A stretch of 64,000 bases of DNA from Trema orientale (taxonomy: Eukaryota > Streptophyta > Magnoliopsida > Rosales > Cannabaceae): positions 1,077,203-1,141,202 of the forward strand of contig JXTC01000004.1 in NCBI GenBank assembly GCA_002914845.1. Direction: 5' to 3'. The position numbers and the translations under genes were made by a program. The notes beneath the pieces are model-generated. The model had not been told where the DNA came from, ran no database searches, and saw only the letters and a list, made by a program, of their open reading frames with translations. Shown here piece by piece: positions 1 through 12,720 of this stretch (its first letter is position 1; every line of letters starts with the position of its first letter).

Positions 1-551
1 TTCCACTTTTGTTTCCATGAAATTTCATTAAATTAAGCATACCCTAACCTTAAGAGTACAGTTTATCAAAGGAGAGATGAAATGATTTTGTACACAAATT
101 CTGAAGTAAATATTTGTAAGACTACCAAAAAAAGGAAATACTGGCCGGTTGAAGACGAACAAGATCCATCAAACCGGTGCATTGATTCCTCCTTGTACAT
201 TAAAGCTACAGTAGTCGGCTCACACCCATTGTCATCACAGTGGGGCTAGTAGCCCAACATTGCCATCTTACAACAAAAGACAAGACACAAACAAACAAAC
301 AAACACCAAACACAAGAAAAAACCAAAGAGATCTCTCAGTCCCAGAATTATTTCACCAAGTAAGCAATAAAAAATTTATAGGCCCATCGAGAGAACACTT
401 CTTATAAAGCTATATGCGCAAATGAAGGAACAAAATATCTTACCAAAATAACACCATGCAATTTGATACGAACTTTCCACACTATTCCACCAAAGAAAAA
501 AAAGCAGTTAAGGGAATAGAGAAATGCTAAAGCTATGAGGATAAAATGTAC
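1..551 (-). other. U2AF large-subunit intron, continuing past the left edge
   Basis: The donor GTACAT immediately follows the fourth coding exon at 551-550 on the minus strand, and the next exon is not in the window. I see no open coding stretch, RNA gene or repeat of note here. Confidence 0.7.
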
Positions 552-1822
552 CTGCAGCAGCTACTGCAGTAGCTAGCATTGCAGAAGCAGGAGGTGCCAT
601 ATCAAAACCGCTAATCCTTTTGCTGCAAGCATAAAATGTTAGGACACCAGAAGCACAGCTTTACATTGCATATCAAAAAATATTACAACAGCCTATTATA
701 GAATTGTCCATAACCCAGTTGCCACTATCATTCGTAAAAAATTACTCTTTAAAAAAAAAAAAAAGATAGGCAAAAGATAACTTGAATGAGAGATTAACTT
801 TCAACAATTGCTCGCTAATAGATGATAGATCACATAGAAGCATGTACCTCTTCGAGCGCGAACGAGAACGTGACCTTGACCGGGACCTGTGCTCAGACCT
901 ACCCCTTGAACGTGAACTAGACCGGCGCCTGTGCCGATCCTCCCTTTCCTTATCATAATCCCTCCGTCTGTAGGAAATTAAAGAACATCAATACATCTAG
1001 AGGTACAACAGAGTGATATGCAAGAAACTAACTGATTTAATTTTGGTAAGTTTATTAGTCTATTCATATTACCTATCATAATCGCGGGTGCGAAAATAAT
1101 CATCATCGTCATCATCCCTATCTCTGCCTCGTTCCCTTCTCTCACCACGATCCCTGTGGCGATCTCTATGATGACGATCACGGTCTCTATCTCGGTCCCT
1201 GTCCCTGTCTTTGTCCCTGTCTCGGTCCTTCTCCCTATCCCTGTCTTTTTCCCTATCTCTGTCCTTGCTTCTCCCCCCATCCCTATCTCTCTCCCGATCC
1301 CTGTCCCTGTCCCTCTCCTTTTCACGCCCTTTCTCTCTTTCCTTTTCTCTACTCTTGGAAGACTCTTTCTCATAATCACGAGAACCGTGCTGCAAAACAT
1401 ATGTCAGTTACATTGTATATCCGTAGCGAAACAAAAAATAAATAAAGTTACTTGTCTAGAATGAATGACAAAGAACTGTACGTATAAAAGCGTAAGCAAG
1501 AACACAAAACTAGAAATAGTGCCAAAACAAAACGCCATCGACTAATGAAAAACCATAAGAGAGCTTTTGAATCCGTAACGGATATACGATAGATCGTCTA
1601 AACAACAATATGGGTTATAGCCGAATTTTCGAAATACAACAAAAACCCTAAAATATCAGAACTGTGATTTATCCTATTCAAAAGCGAAGATTCAACCCCC
1701 CCCCCCCCCCCCCCAAAAAAAAAGAAAAATGCACACACAAAATTTAAACAAAATACAGGTTTATATTCACCAAAACCAAATCAAACAAGTAAAAAAGAGA
1801 ATGTATAATACATATAGATGTG

Positions 1823-1862
<40 letters not shown>

Positions 1863-2015
1863 TATTGCTCAGTCCAATTCTACCTGAGATTTGGAGTCAC
1901 TGTAATCATCAGGGCCACCATGACTGCTACCACGAGGTTGGGGAGAGGAAACCCCGCCACCGTAGTTGTCCGCGTCTTCTCCATTACCGTCGTATCTTCC
2001 TTCGTAATCAGCCAT
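552..2015 (-). CDS. U2AF65: Splicing factor U2AF large subunit (U2AF65-like), N-terminal part only
   Basis: U2AF65 binds the polypyrimidine tract of introns in the nucleus and recruits U2 snRNP. Four exons are visible: 1884-2015, 1073-1389, 848-967 and 552-622. All have GT-AG borders and consistent phase, giving about 213 residues. The order is an acidic, Gly-rich start (MADYEGRYDGNGED), a long RS-like region of Arg-Asp, Arg-Glu and Lys-Asp repeats (about residues 45-150), a shorter Arg-Ser stretch ending SRSRSRSKR, then the conserved ISGFDMAPP motif found after the RS domain of plant U2AF65. The three RRM domains lie outside the window. Exon 2 has an in-frame TTG just upstream, but the real start is the ATG at 2015, because exon 1 joins in phase. 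The RS part alone would fit other SR proteins; the ISGFDMAPP motif decides for U2AF65. Confidence 0.88.
1691..1860. repeat. Poly-C run and (TA)n microsatellite in U2AF intron 1
   Basis: A run of about 17 C at roughly 1697-1714 is followed by poly-A, and a (TA)n tract lies at about 1826-1858. Both are in the first intron. Slippage-prone; small ORFs over it are artefacts. Confidence 0.85.
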
Positions 2016-2160
2016 ATTATTAAGTTATTTTCTCTCCCACCCTCCGTTTGGTTCTCGGGAAAATTGTGAAGAGCGAATCGGAGCGCCGAGAGTGGTTCTA
2101 GTTCTAGGGCTTACGAATTGGGGTTTTGCACTTTTTTATATTGGGCAACTGGGAGATGCT
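2016..2160 (-). promoter_or_regulatory. U2AF 5' UTR and core promoter region
   Basis: This is the leader and immediate upstream DNA of the U2AF gene. It is less AT-rich than the DNA beyond 2160. No clear TATA box is placed at a standard distance, and the transcription start is not known. Confidence 0.4.
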
Positions 2161-2589
2161 TCGCACAGCCTTATGTTTTGGGGAAAAAAATTAAAAAAAT
2201 AAGTTAATATTAATAAATAATTTACACTACGCTACTTAAATTAGGCCAAATTGCAGTAAGACCCTCTACATCAAAGATATTTACATTGATACCCCTTAAA
2301 TTCAAAGGAAATTAAACAAATCCCGACCCTCTATTATAATCCTCCGAGCCAAAAAAAATCCCCCTATGATTATCAAATTTGAATAAATGTATCAATCATT
2401 AGATTTAAGTTGGATTACAAGTAATTTCTATCATGATGATAATTTTAATTTTTTGAATCACGATAACAGTATAGTTGTAAAAATTTTATTGATTCTTTTA
2501 CTTTTTTTTTTTTTTTGGCTTTAGTGGGTGTGTTGCAACCTATCATTAAATTTTTAACTGAAACACACATGAGGAGTAAGTTATAGCAT
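2160..2589. other. AT-rich intergenic DNA
   Basis: No gene seen. Homopolymer runs and phrases such as 'gaccctctacatcaaag' suggest old repeat debris, but no ends can be defined. Confidence 0.5.
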
Positions 2590-3245
2590 CTAAAAATGGG
2601 AATTTACACCTAAGGGGTTTACTAAATCCTTGTGATGAAAATATAGGACTCACTCATTAATGTTTTCAAAACTAACCCCAATTGACATGTCACATATATA
2701 AAATTATTTGGATACCCTATTTCTTCAACAAACTTCAAACTATTTTAGCCAACTACCGATCCCGATCCCGACCGCGGCGACGGTGCCTCCGCTCGACTAG
2801 GGTCGAAAATTTTCGACCGTGGTCGAACTTGTCCGGCCGCCTCTCCCGGTTGTTCCGATCGTTTTCCAACCGGTGGCCAGAAACGACCCCAATCGAAAAT
2901 GTTCAACTGGGATCGAACTACCGTTCGACCGTAGTCGAACAATTCGATTGGAGTCGAAGCCACCGATTGAAATTTTCGACCGACGTTCGACTGGCGTTCG
3001 ACCGTGGTCGAAAAATTTCGACACCAGTCGAACATAACCGGCTGTCTTCCCGGTGCCGCTTCCGTCACTTTTGATTTTTTCGACTTGGTCAAAATTTTTC
3101 GACTAGGGTCGAGTCAGGGGTAATTTTGGAACTCCGAAATATTCATTAAATGACATCGCAATAAAAGTCCTACTTTTGTAAATGGTTTATAAGTTGTCCC
3201 TTTTTTCATCACATGTATTAAAAGAGGGTCAAAATTGATAATCTC
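2590..3245. mobile_element. Dispersed DNA element with an array of TTCGAC/GTCGAA palindromes (copy A)
   Basis: The element is about 650 bp and matches 25070-25645 along its whole length. Its outer parts look like weak inverted repeats: GTGATGAAAA plus AGGACT on the left, and the same words inverted on the right. The GC-rich centre (2760-3115) holds about ten copies of a near-palindromic 16-mer such as TTCGACCGTGGTCGAA. Open frames across it are by-products of the repeat. I do not recognise the family; a non-autonomous TIR element is the best guess. Confidence 0.65.
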
Positions 3246-3279
3246 CCATCTAAAAATATATTTGAAAGGTAATTAGGAA

Positions 3280-3615
3280 TTTATTCAAGCATAAAAATGA
3301 ATAATTACAGTAAATTTTCTCCACACTCTAAAGCTTCAAAAACACTAATAAATGCAAATAATACATATTTTATTCTCTCCAAATCATTTTATTCAGTTTA
3401 TTTTTCTTTAATTACGCTTTTAAAAGCGTACAACATTCTCTTTTGTTTTTTTTTTTCCCCAAAAAATTTAACACTATGTTGCAATTTAGACAGTTCGTGA
3501 CCAAATTACTTCAAATCGAAAAATTTAAAAGCTTAATTGACATAATTAAAACTTTGAGCACTAAATTACCATAAAATTGGATAGCTCATGGACCGTTTGT
3601 GCCAAAACTTTTTAG
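3280..3615. mobile_element. Truncated relative of the 36761-37281 MITE
   Basis: The right half reads like the 3' half of the 36761 element: the same order of 'accaaatt', 'aaaatttaaaag', 'aaaactttgagcac' and 'gaccgtttgtgccaaaa'. The AT-rich middle also corresponds. The left terminal arm is missing or unrecognisable. Confidence 0.55.
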
Positions 3616-4351
3616 AGAAAATGTCATTATAATTTGACTAATTCAATAGACGTTAGTCTTATTTCCCTCGGAATTACAATTATATAAAAACACATTTTAC
3701 TCATTTATATAAGAGTAATGTTAGTCACTTATATAAGAATAATGCTTGAGACACCAAGCACTTGTGAAAAACAAAGAATTATATCAAGTGATGCATCATT
3801 ATTTTAAATCTCACTTTATCTTAAAATAATACTACATTGTTAGAAGTTATGCGATTGAAAATAATGCCACATCATTTTGGCTCTATTTGGAACATGAATT
3901 TTTAGAGGGGGAAAAAGTTATGAGGGAAATGTCAAGGAAAAGGAAAGAAAACTATTTTCTAAAATTTTTTATAACTTTACTTTAGAACTTTTCTCTTTTT
4001 TAATTAATTTGTCAAATTTCTTTATGCTAAAAAGAATGATGCCAAATCTAACTATAAATTTCCCTTAAAAAAAATTTCTATAATTTTTTGTTTGAATCTA
4101 AACAAAAAATAAATAAAATTCCTTGGAATTTTTTTTATTTCTCTCGAAAAATCTAGGTTCTAAAGTGAAAGTTTTTTTTTTTAGATACAAAGTGAAAGTT
4201 TTTGGTTTCTATAGTGTTATTATTATATAATGAAGTAAAGAACAAAAGTTACAAAACATTAACAAGATGTTTGATATAATCCAGAAAGAAAAAACAAAAA
4301 TATCAAATCTGTGATTGTTTTTTCAAACTTTATAATTTTCATTAATTATTT

Positions 4352-5002
4352 GGCTTTTTATTACCAAAACCCAGTAATTTAGTAAAATTAACCTTGAATT
4401 TAATTTTTTAGACAAAACCCCCTGAACTCGGAACAATTTAGTAAAATTAACTTTGAAATCAATTTTTTAGAGCAAAACCCCTTGAAGTCCCCTAATATTA
4501 GTTTTGTTAGGAAAAAAAAATGTTTATATTAGTTTTTTTACTGTTAAGTTCTTATTCTCTTATTTATGGCTTTTAGGTCCTCAATATTATTTTTTATTTT
4601 ATTTTATTTTTATTTTTCCTAATTATTTTTTTATTTTTTTGAATAATAATTTCCCTTTACTTTCAATTTTATCACTGCTGAGATGAGCACATTTTGGGCA
4701 AGTACTAATTGACAATAATTTTGGATAGAAAATATTAAAAAGGATTATTATGAAACAAAAAAATAACATTGAAGACCTAAAAGTTATAAATAAGAGAATA
4801 AAGACTTAACAGTAAAAAAAAATTAACATAAATATTTATTTTTTTAATAAAACTAATATTAGAGGACTTCAGGAATTTTGTTCTAAAAAATAGAGTTCAA
4901 TATTAATTTTACTAAATTGTTCGGATTTTACTCTAAAAAATTGAGTTTAGAATTAATTTTACTAAATTATTCCGAGTTCAGAGATTTTGGTAATAAAAAA
5001 CC
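4352..5002. mobile_element. 651-bp long-TIR MITE, Mutator type, with perfect 9-bp TSD
   Basis: Two inverted arms of about 250 bp (4352-4600 and 4745-5002) begin GG(C/T)TTTTTATTACC and enclose a short AT-rich loop. A perfect 9-bp direct repeat TAATTATTT flanks it (4343-4351 and 5003-5011). The 9-bp TSD and long TIRs point to a Mutator-like non-autonomous element. Each arm also holds a direct repeat of roughly 75 bp ('tagtaaaattaa ... ttttttagagcaaaa'). No coding capacity. Confidence 0.85.
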
Positions 5003-5011
5003 TAATTATTT

Positions 5012-6600
5012 AAAGGCTCACTCAGGTTATTTCCTAATTATGTAAGTTAGCAATCAAAAGACGATAAAGAAAAGTTTTTCAATAAATGCGTCCGTACATT
5101 TTTTTTCTATAATTTTTTGTTCAATAGGTTTGAGAGAATCTCTTAATATTTAATTCAATATCTCTCGATAATTAATTCGACATTTCCAAAAGCGAAGGGG
5201 TTCCGTTAAAAGAAATTATGGCTCCTTTGAATCTATCCATTGCTTAACAATTTCTTTTAGAAGAGAAGATAATCACATCGACAATTCTTCCCCTTTTTTC
5301 GGTTTAACTTTTCGAAAAATATCAACTATAATATTATTATTTTAATTTTGTATCGGGATTAAAAAAACATATTTAATATTTTTGCCACACACTTTTGTTT
5401 ATATCAAATTAAAATTTTAATTTGTATTTTCCTATCAAATAGCATTGAGCTCACAGATATTGTGGAGATCAAAACTTGGGATCAAGGAAGGGGAAAAAAC
5501 GATTTTTATTCATTAAACTTATAAAACATAAATAAAAAAAGAATGATTAATAGTAAAAATATTTTAAATAATTAAAAGCACTTACAATGAGGGAAAAAAA
5601 AAAGAAAAGAAAGACAAAATAGGACTTTTTTTTTACTTTTGTCATTCTCTTTTTTCTGTCATTTAAATTGTTTCAAAATTCTTTACGTTTTTTAGCTTCA
5701 TCATTATTATTTTGACTTAAATGAAAAAAAAAAAAAAAAAAGACCAAATGGGAAAGGGGAAATTCATTTTAAAACTTGTCTTTTTTTTTTTTTTCATTTT
5801 GATTGTTTTGAATAATTTAAAACCCTTTTAATTTCATTACATATTATTGATGTTTTATGAGTTTAAATGGTAAAATGTTTTTTTTCCAACAATCTAAAGT
5901 TTCAATTCTAACCACATTTGTAGGTCCATTATTATTTAAAATAAAAAACACATAAATTAAAAGTTGAATATGTTATAAATGAAAAGGTATTTTTTTTTTT
6001 CCCCCTAAAACACTAAATGCGGTGAATTTTTTCTAATATATTATCGCATATTGTATGGCATTATGTAAATCCTTCTCAAAGACCAAAAGACGAGTTTTTC
6101 TTCAAGACATCAACCCCGAGTCCCGGACTATACACTATGCAGTCACATAATAATTTGTTCATTCTTGCCCAATTTATCCAGAAGGTAGAAAAAAAACATG
6201 GCTATTATGATCACTTCTTTTGTCAACGGAGCTATTGAAAACAACAAAAATAAATAAGAGAAAATTAATAAAAAGTATGAAGCTCTGTATTCCTTTTATT
6301 TATTTTTCGGGCCCTATAGCATTATTCTTTATTTTTCGTTTACTTATTCGCGAAGAAGTTAATGGAAATATAGTGGGAGAAGACGGTTTGCCGTTTCTAT
6401 TTCCGCTAATTGCTCTCTCGAGAGGATAAGAATTTTACTTTTCTAATGAAACCTCCGAAGAAGATAAGAATATACAGAGAGTGGCCATTTGAGACTCTCA
6501 ATGTTACAGTTAAGAGACCACACAATTATAATATTAGTCCACCAATAACCATTAGAGAACTCGAAAAAGACAAATAGAGACTATAAATATATCCTGAAAA
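5012..6600. other. AT-rich intergenic DNA
   Basis: No gene or clear repeat ends. The small open frame at 6220-6429 has no recognisable family. 6600-6946 probably includes the 3' UTR and polyadenylation region of the RPC5 gene. Confidence 0.5.
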
Positions 6601-6946
6601 AAAAAGAAGCAACATTGGAAGGTATACACTCCTCTCTCTCTCTCTTTTGAAGCTTTTACTTTATCAATTCTATTCTAAAATCAACAGCAGAAAATTTGAC
6701 TTTTCAGTATTTAGTGTCATGACTCATAATTGAGATGAATCGAAGAGGCATAGTAACTTGTATTTTTGCGCATCTGGGTGGAAGAAAAGAAACAGTGTAA
6801 TGCTTCTAGCCAGATAAGATCGTAAGAACATATTCCATTAATGCGTAGGCCAAGAGATTTTTCTTCCAACGTAACATAAAAAGTCTGGAACGCCAGCTTC
6901 CTGTTGACGAGTATTTTCTCCGCAATCAAACAAGAGTGTCAGAACA

Positions 6947-9900
6947 TCATTTTGGATTGCCATCACCGCTTTTCAACACCCAAAATGACCCTTTGAACAC
7001 GCAAATTTCATTCATGACCTGCACAAATTAATAAAACTTGTTGAGTTAATCAATGGAAAACGGGAGGACAGCAAACTTGATTTCGTGTAAATCAAACTAG
7101 AGTTGGATTCTCTTAGCACACTCCTACATAACCTGAACCTGCAAGGGTTGTTTCAGTGTTTATGACTGAAAATGAAAATCTGATTAAGTAAGAGAAGTTT
7201 GAATACGTAAGGCAGGGTTTGGGAGCTACAGAATCACGATAACCAGTAATCTCATTGTTACTATACTCAAGTCTTCTTGCAGAAAAGGTTCTACCCAAAT
7301 AACATGAATACTCTTTTTCTTTAGTGTGACTAATTCTTCAAATCAATTAACATTTCTTTGGCAAACACAACTCAGAAATACACTTCCCAAAGAAAAGTTA
7401 ACAAAGAAATGGAATTCACGATCACAACCGTGTATGCAACCAATCAAACAGACAGCAGCATATCACAAAATAATCAAATGCTACGATAGTATTAGGAAAT
7501 TCTTCACATTTTAGGCATCCCCTTAGAAATGAAATTCATGGTCTTTCATGTCTTGAACTCATTCACACTTTGGGAACCCATCTAGAATCTTCAGATCAAG
7601 TTTATTATGCATGACATACGTGCATACAGATTAGCATACTGGAATTCAAGCAAAAGCGGAAAAGATGATTTATATGTGAAACGTTTACCTGAAGGACGTT
7701 GGAAACCTACCAACGTCATGGAGCAATACCAATCTTTTGCATTATAAGTTAAATAAAACATAAAGAATTAAACTCGCTCTATGCTCCTCCCACTTCCCCT
7801 TTTCTAAAGTCCTTCGAAAGTACACAACAAAATTTCAAAGAAAATAAAATACCAGAAAAACCATAGGAACAAGTTCAATAGCTAACCTTACTATACTCGT
7901 TGTTGTTTATATCCCTGTTCAGGGCTTTCTTAGCAGCATCAAAAACTTCAGCCTTTTTAAGTTTCGCATTGGGTCCATTCTGACATAGAAGATCAATTAC
8001 AACATTCCTGAAAACGAAAGACATTTTTTAGATAAAACACAAAGTAACACTACCATGATACCATCATCAGTCATCACTACATCATAATCATAATGATTAT
8101 AGTAGGAAAATACCACAAATATTATATATGGCAGCCTCATATGTACTCAAAGCCACACTGAATAAGCACACTTAATACTAGAGATAGAAATGGGGACAAC
8201 CTGAATGGATCATATTGCGGGTGCTCCGGGGATGATTTCAAGACGTATAGACCATTAACGTTTATTGCAACTTGATCTACAAGTTTCCGTAGCTCCTCAG
8301 GAGCATCAGTACCATATGATGCTGCTTTTACAAATCTAGCATCTGGCTTTGGAAGATTCAATTTATTTAGTGCCAGATCACGTAAACCTTGGCATATCAG
8401 CTGAAAGCTGCCAAGAAAATGAACATTCTACTATTAGTCCTCGCAACAAGATTTTAAAGGAAACTTTGACCAATGATGGTGAAAAGGAAAAGGGGGGAAA
8501 AGAAAAATCCATCAAATCTAAGCATGGCTGAGGAATTATGATATTAAATCCACATAAACTTTAATCCTGTAACAGGGATGAGTTGGGAGAAAACTTGTCT
8601 TCCCTTGTAAGGACCAACTGGACAGGATCATTCATTGAGATACTATACGTTTTGAGAATGTTGCAGAAGAATGACAGGATCAAACTATAATATTTGCATT
8701 CTTATTGGAGGCGAGATCATACACTTTAAGCCAGGAAACTTTTATTTTACCCATGGATATGTACCTGCAAACCTTGTGATCTTGAATAACTTTTGGGAGG
8801 ACCTTTGACAATAGAGCTTCTCGAACATCATCTGAAATGTTTTTCCCACTAAGTACTTCATCTGCACCTCTTGTTACAACTGTTTCAGAAGCCAATGATC
8901 TCACAGGCCTACTAGACGTGCTGACACTCGTTACACCACGCCCGGATTTTGAATCTCTAAAACGCTCCTTTATACGTATGTGCACATCTTTCCAATGCTC
9001 TTCTTGCTCCTTAACAATATCTGGGTAGAGTTTTATAAACGAAATATCTGTATACTCCTTAAATTTCCAATCTTTAACTTTAGGTCTTTCAACAGCAAAA
9101 ATCTTCAGAAATTGGTTCACCGCATTTTTAAGGGATGGTGGACAACGTAAAGATGAAGAGGTGATAACTGGACTCTCCGAAAATAAGAGGAGGACAAAAT
9201 CCCTTGCGATGCGCTGATTGCCATCCTCTTTAATTGGAAATAGCAATGTACTCTTAGGAGTCCACAGACCTTGCACTAACAGAGCATGTCTCTGAAGAAC
9301 ATCCAGAATTTCATCCACAGTACAATCAAGAGCATAATGCTTAACAGCGCTGAATCGGTGAACTGCAGGTCCCTAAAACAAAAACCTTGAATTACTACAG
9401 GGAAAAAAAAATTGAAGTAGCTGATTGAGAAACCTTCCAAGTGCAAAATCACACCAAAAACAGTGTTCTTGTAGCTACTTCATATGTAATGAAAGAAATT
9501 GCGACAAACCTGACAAAGTAATTTCGGAATACGCTCTTCTAGAGGTAATGAAAGCAACAACCTGGAAAAATGTTGCACATCTTTAAAATCAAGATCAAAA
9601 TAGAAATCATTATAGCAAAATAACAAACATATTAAAACAATCGAATCATACAAGTATGAACGTATAAAATTAGCATACAAAGATTCCCATAATGTCAATT
9701 AGAAACAAAATAAAAGGAGAATTAAACCATACTTCTTTGAAGGACCTTTGGGCTTGACGACATTCTTGAAGGATCCAGGACACAAGGAGTTGATGTAATC
9801 ATACCTGCAAATAAAGAAAAAAATCAAACATCATTAGCACATTTAATAAAACATTAAAACTTCAAGATCTTTAAGGTGATGTCGCAAGTAAAATACTTTT

Positions 9901-12572
9901 AACTTATTATCGTGTATATATATATATATATATTAATTATGGTTCCCAATCCAATAGGTATTTGTTTTTTTCTTTATTTTTTTTACCTATCTATAGGTAT
10001 TTTTTTTTAGCCGTTGGATCATTATCTAACGGTATTTTTTTTAGCCACTGGATCATATTATCTAACGGCTACCATAATTTGAGTAGTTGGAAAAAAAATA
10101 ATAAAAATAAATACATATTATTTAATGCATTTCTCTCTCCACCTTTTACCATGAAAAGACGTGCATGATGATTTTTAATTAGGCAAAATAATACCAATGA
10201 ATAGGTTTAAAAAAATACCTACCGGATTGGTGCCCATTGATTATATATAAAAATAATAATAAATCAATAAATAAATAAAAGAACTTACGCGCTCATTGTA
10301 AACTGAAGAGGTGAAGATTCTTGAGCAACCATTCTTCGTAGATATTTGGACGAAAATTCAGTGTCAGAGCCATGGTACTTGAGAGGAACCCAACACTAAG
10401 GAAAATAAATATATGAAACAAAGATTATAAACAGATTAGTATTTGCAAAATAGTATTTGCTGATAACAATTGAAAGGACTCCAGCAAAGCGTACAGTTCA
10501 TTGGATGTAAACATTTAGGTGTAAAATGGCCACATATAATCTTAACAATCACACAGACTAAGAAAACTAAAATTACTTCGTTAATATATGGGTATGGAGG
10601 TTGTGTTGCTCGGAAACAATCAGGAATCTAAAGATACAAAAAAAAAAGGCTAATGCCTGATAGTAAGACTTCTGTACAAGGAATACTATTCATCAGTTGT
10701 GAGGTACCATTCAAACTTAAATGCATGAGAATGTAGTATTCAAAAATTAGAAGGCAAAAGATCTTTAAAAGAATTATCACTAGAACTTTCAATTATTCAT
10801 TCTGAACAAGAGAGTCTGCTTATTATGAATAGCAACATCATCATACCGCCTCATCTGCTATTTTCTGCTCCACTGAATTCACCTGCTTAATCTGCACCGA
10901 GAAAAAGGATACAAGAAAGGCTAACTAAAATTACAGACCAAAAGATTAGAAAGAAATTATGCATCGAAAACGCAACAAACAACTAGAAATTGAAATGGAC
11001 CTGCTTTTGAGATGAACCGACAGATTTTCTCTCACTGGATTCTTCTAATTTAATTGAATCTTCAGCGTCTCCTGCGACATTAATCTTCCTTTCTGAACCA
11101 CCAGAACTAAAATGATTTAGTGATGGACGAAGCTGTGCAACTGCATGAATAGGGTTCAGGTGCAACTGCAAGGTCAAGAAAATGAAAAAAACTATTATAA
11201 CAGTATAATAATAAAATCTATCAACATTACGTGGAAAAAAAAAAAATGTAGTGAGGCACCAACAACTAAGTCACATGAAAGTCTAAAGTATTAAATGAAC
11301 TTGAAAATTCTACCACCAACTAGAGAGAGAAAAAAAATAAAAAAGCAGAGCAAGTAATTCCATGAACGATTAAGCAAATTCAACCACATCCAAAAGGCAT
11401 GACTAAGATGTACGTACCTTATTACCCGTCAAAACCCCAACAACATAGCCAGTTGCTCGAGGTGTCCTCCATAAACTAGACAAAGTCTAAAGGAAAACCA
11501 AAAACGAGAAACCACGTTAGGTTATATAATTATAGGCCTATTGCAAGATTGCAACTCATAAGAAATGAGAAGGTCAAAATGACATCAAAGCCTAAGAAAA
11601 CAAAATATTCCTTTGGAAAAAAAAACTACTAAGAAAACAAGGGACTTGGTTTGGCAAACATGAATTTCATGGTATCCGTTGTTGAGCTTCAACAGTACAG
11701 ACAAATTGGAGTAAAATACAACCCAAAGACTTGTCAAGTATTAGCACCATTGGCAAAACCAAGATTATATAAAATCAAAGCATAAGCAACACAGATAGTC
11801 AAAAGACTTGGCAATTAAATGCAGGAACAATTACACTACATATCACTTTAAAATCAACCTCCAAGTAAAATGATAAAAAGACCTGTTTTGTCATCTTCAG
11901 TTTGGTACCACAATCTTGGTCATAATTCTTGGATTCAACATCCATGGACAAATCAAGCTCCACTTCACCACTCCCAGGCTTAACCCTAACCTAAAAAAAT
12001 CAAACTCGAACACAAACATGAAAAAGGATAATCACAAAAATTAAACTGAGAACTCAATAAACAAGAAGAAAGGCTAGATGGGTACCTCTTCACATCGCTC
12101 GTCCAATTCATAGGGCCTCCAGCACGGCCTTAATGGGTATTGCAATACATATAGCTGCAAATACATACATGTATCTATATAACCAATAAACAAATGGAAC
12201 ATTACAAAGGGGCTGAGACTGAGAGAAGGACAGGCCAGGGCAGACCTGAGTATCGTCATCGATTTTGGGATTGAAGAAGACGTCGATCTCTCGAACAACC
12301 ATATCTTCGTCGCCCGCGTCTACATCCATGGGATCGTTTTCCTCCGGTTCTTCTTTGGCTTCCGTCTTCACAAACCCATTTTCGGGCGAGTACTCGGCCT
12401 TCGGCGCCGCATTGATTTCCTCCTCTTCTTCTTGCTTCTTCACCTTCAATTCCTCAGGCTCGGCCTTTGGCTGTGGCTTTGGCTTGAGCTTGGAGGAGGC
12501 CTTGGTGGGCGCGAACTTGCCGGCTCGAGATGGAACCTGGCTCGGCTCGTCGAACTCGTCCAGGTCCCCCAT
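6947..12572 (-). CDS. RPC5: DNA-directed RNA polymerase III subunit RPC5 (Sin-like family), complete
   Basis: RPC5 (RPC37 in yeast) forms a TFIIF-like dimer with RPC4 on RNA polymerase III, acting in promoter opening, termination and reinitiation of tRNA and 5S genes. Thirteen exons: 12246-12572, 12086-12154, 11883-11990, 11418-11486, 11001-11165, 10847-10891, 10289-10395, 9733-9804, 9510-9561, 8765-9372, 8201-8407, 7887-8007 and 6947-7018. They sum to 2022 nt, or 673 residues. Residues 1-109 are a charged Lys/Glu/Pro linker; then comes the family core with DVFFNP, YVLQYPLRPCWRPYELDERC, LHLNPIHAVAQLRPS and, near the C-terminus, INVNGLYVLKS and a final VLKSGDGNPK. All introns are GT-AG and the phases match. 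The start is the ATG opening MGDLDEFDEP. Intron 7 carries a MITE (9941-10235). Assignment rests on remembered similarity to Arabidopsis AT5G49530. Confidence 0.92.
7019..7886 (-). other. Last RPC5 intron, 868 bp
   Basis: The donor GTTAGC follows TATAGTAAG, and the acceptor TTTGTGCAG precedes the 72-nt last exon. Small open frames inside have no recognisable family. No embedded repeat seen. Confidence 0.7.
9941..10235. mobile_element. 295-bp MULE-type MITE in an RPC5 intron
   Basis: The terminal inverted repeats are GGTTCCCAATCCAATAGGTA on the left and the complement of TACCTACCGGATTGGTGCCC on the right. Flanking 9-bp repeats ATTAATTAT and ATTGATTAT (9932-9940, 10236-10244) differ by one base. 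It lies in the intron between the exons at 10289-10395 and 9733-9804. A sister copy is at 22407-22633. Confidence 0.85.
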
Positions 12573-12720
12573 ACTCCAGACCTCTCTGGTGTGTCCGTAC
12601 GATTTTGCTCCGATGGCCGACCGGTGAGAGTGAAGACGAAAACAACACTCTCGGAGGTTTTTGGGGTAAAACGGGGTGAAACGGGGGTTTTGCAAAGCAC
12701 TACTACTTGCTCCAAAATCG
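12573..12720 (-). promoter_or_regulatory. RPC5 5' UTR and proximal promoter
   Basis: Leader and upstream DNA of RPC5. No canonical TATA box recognised. The open frames on both strands here are shadows of exon 1. Confidence 0.35.

Noticed and set aside
2682-3092. Overlapping 130- and 115-codon ORFs on both strands
   Set aside because: They cover the TCGA-palindrome array; palindromic units give open frames on both strands.
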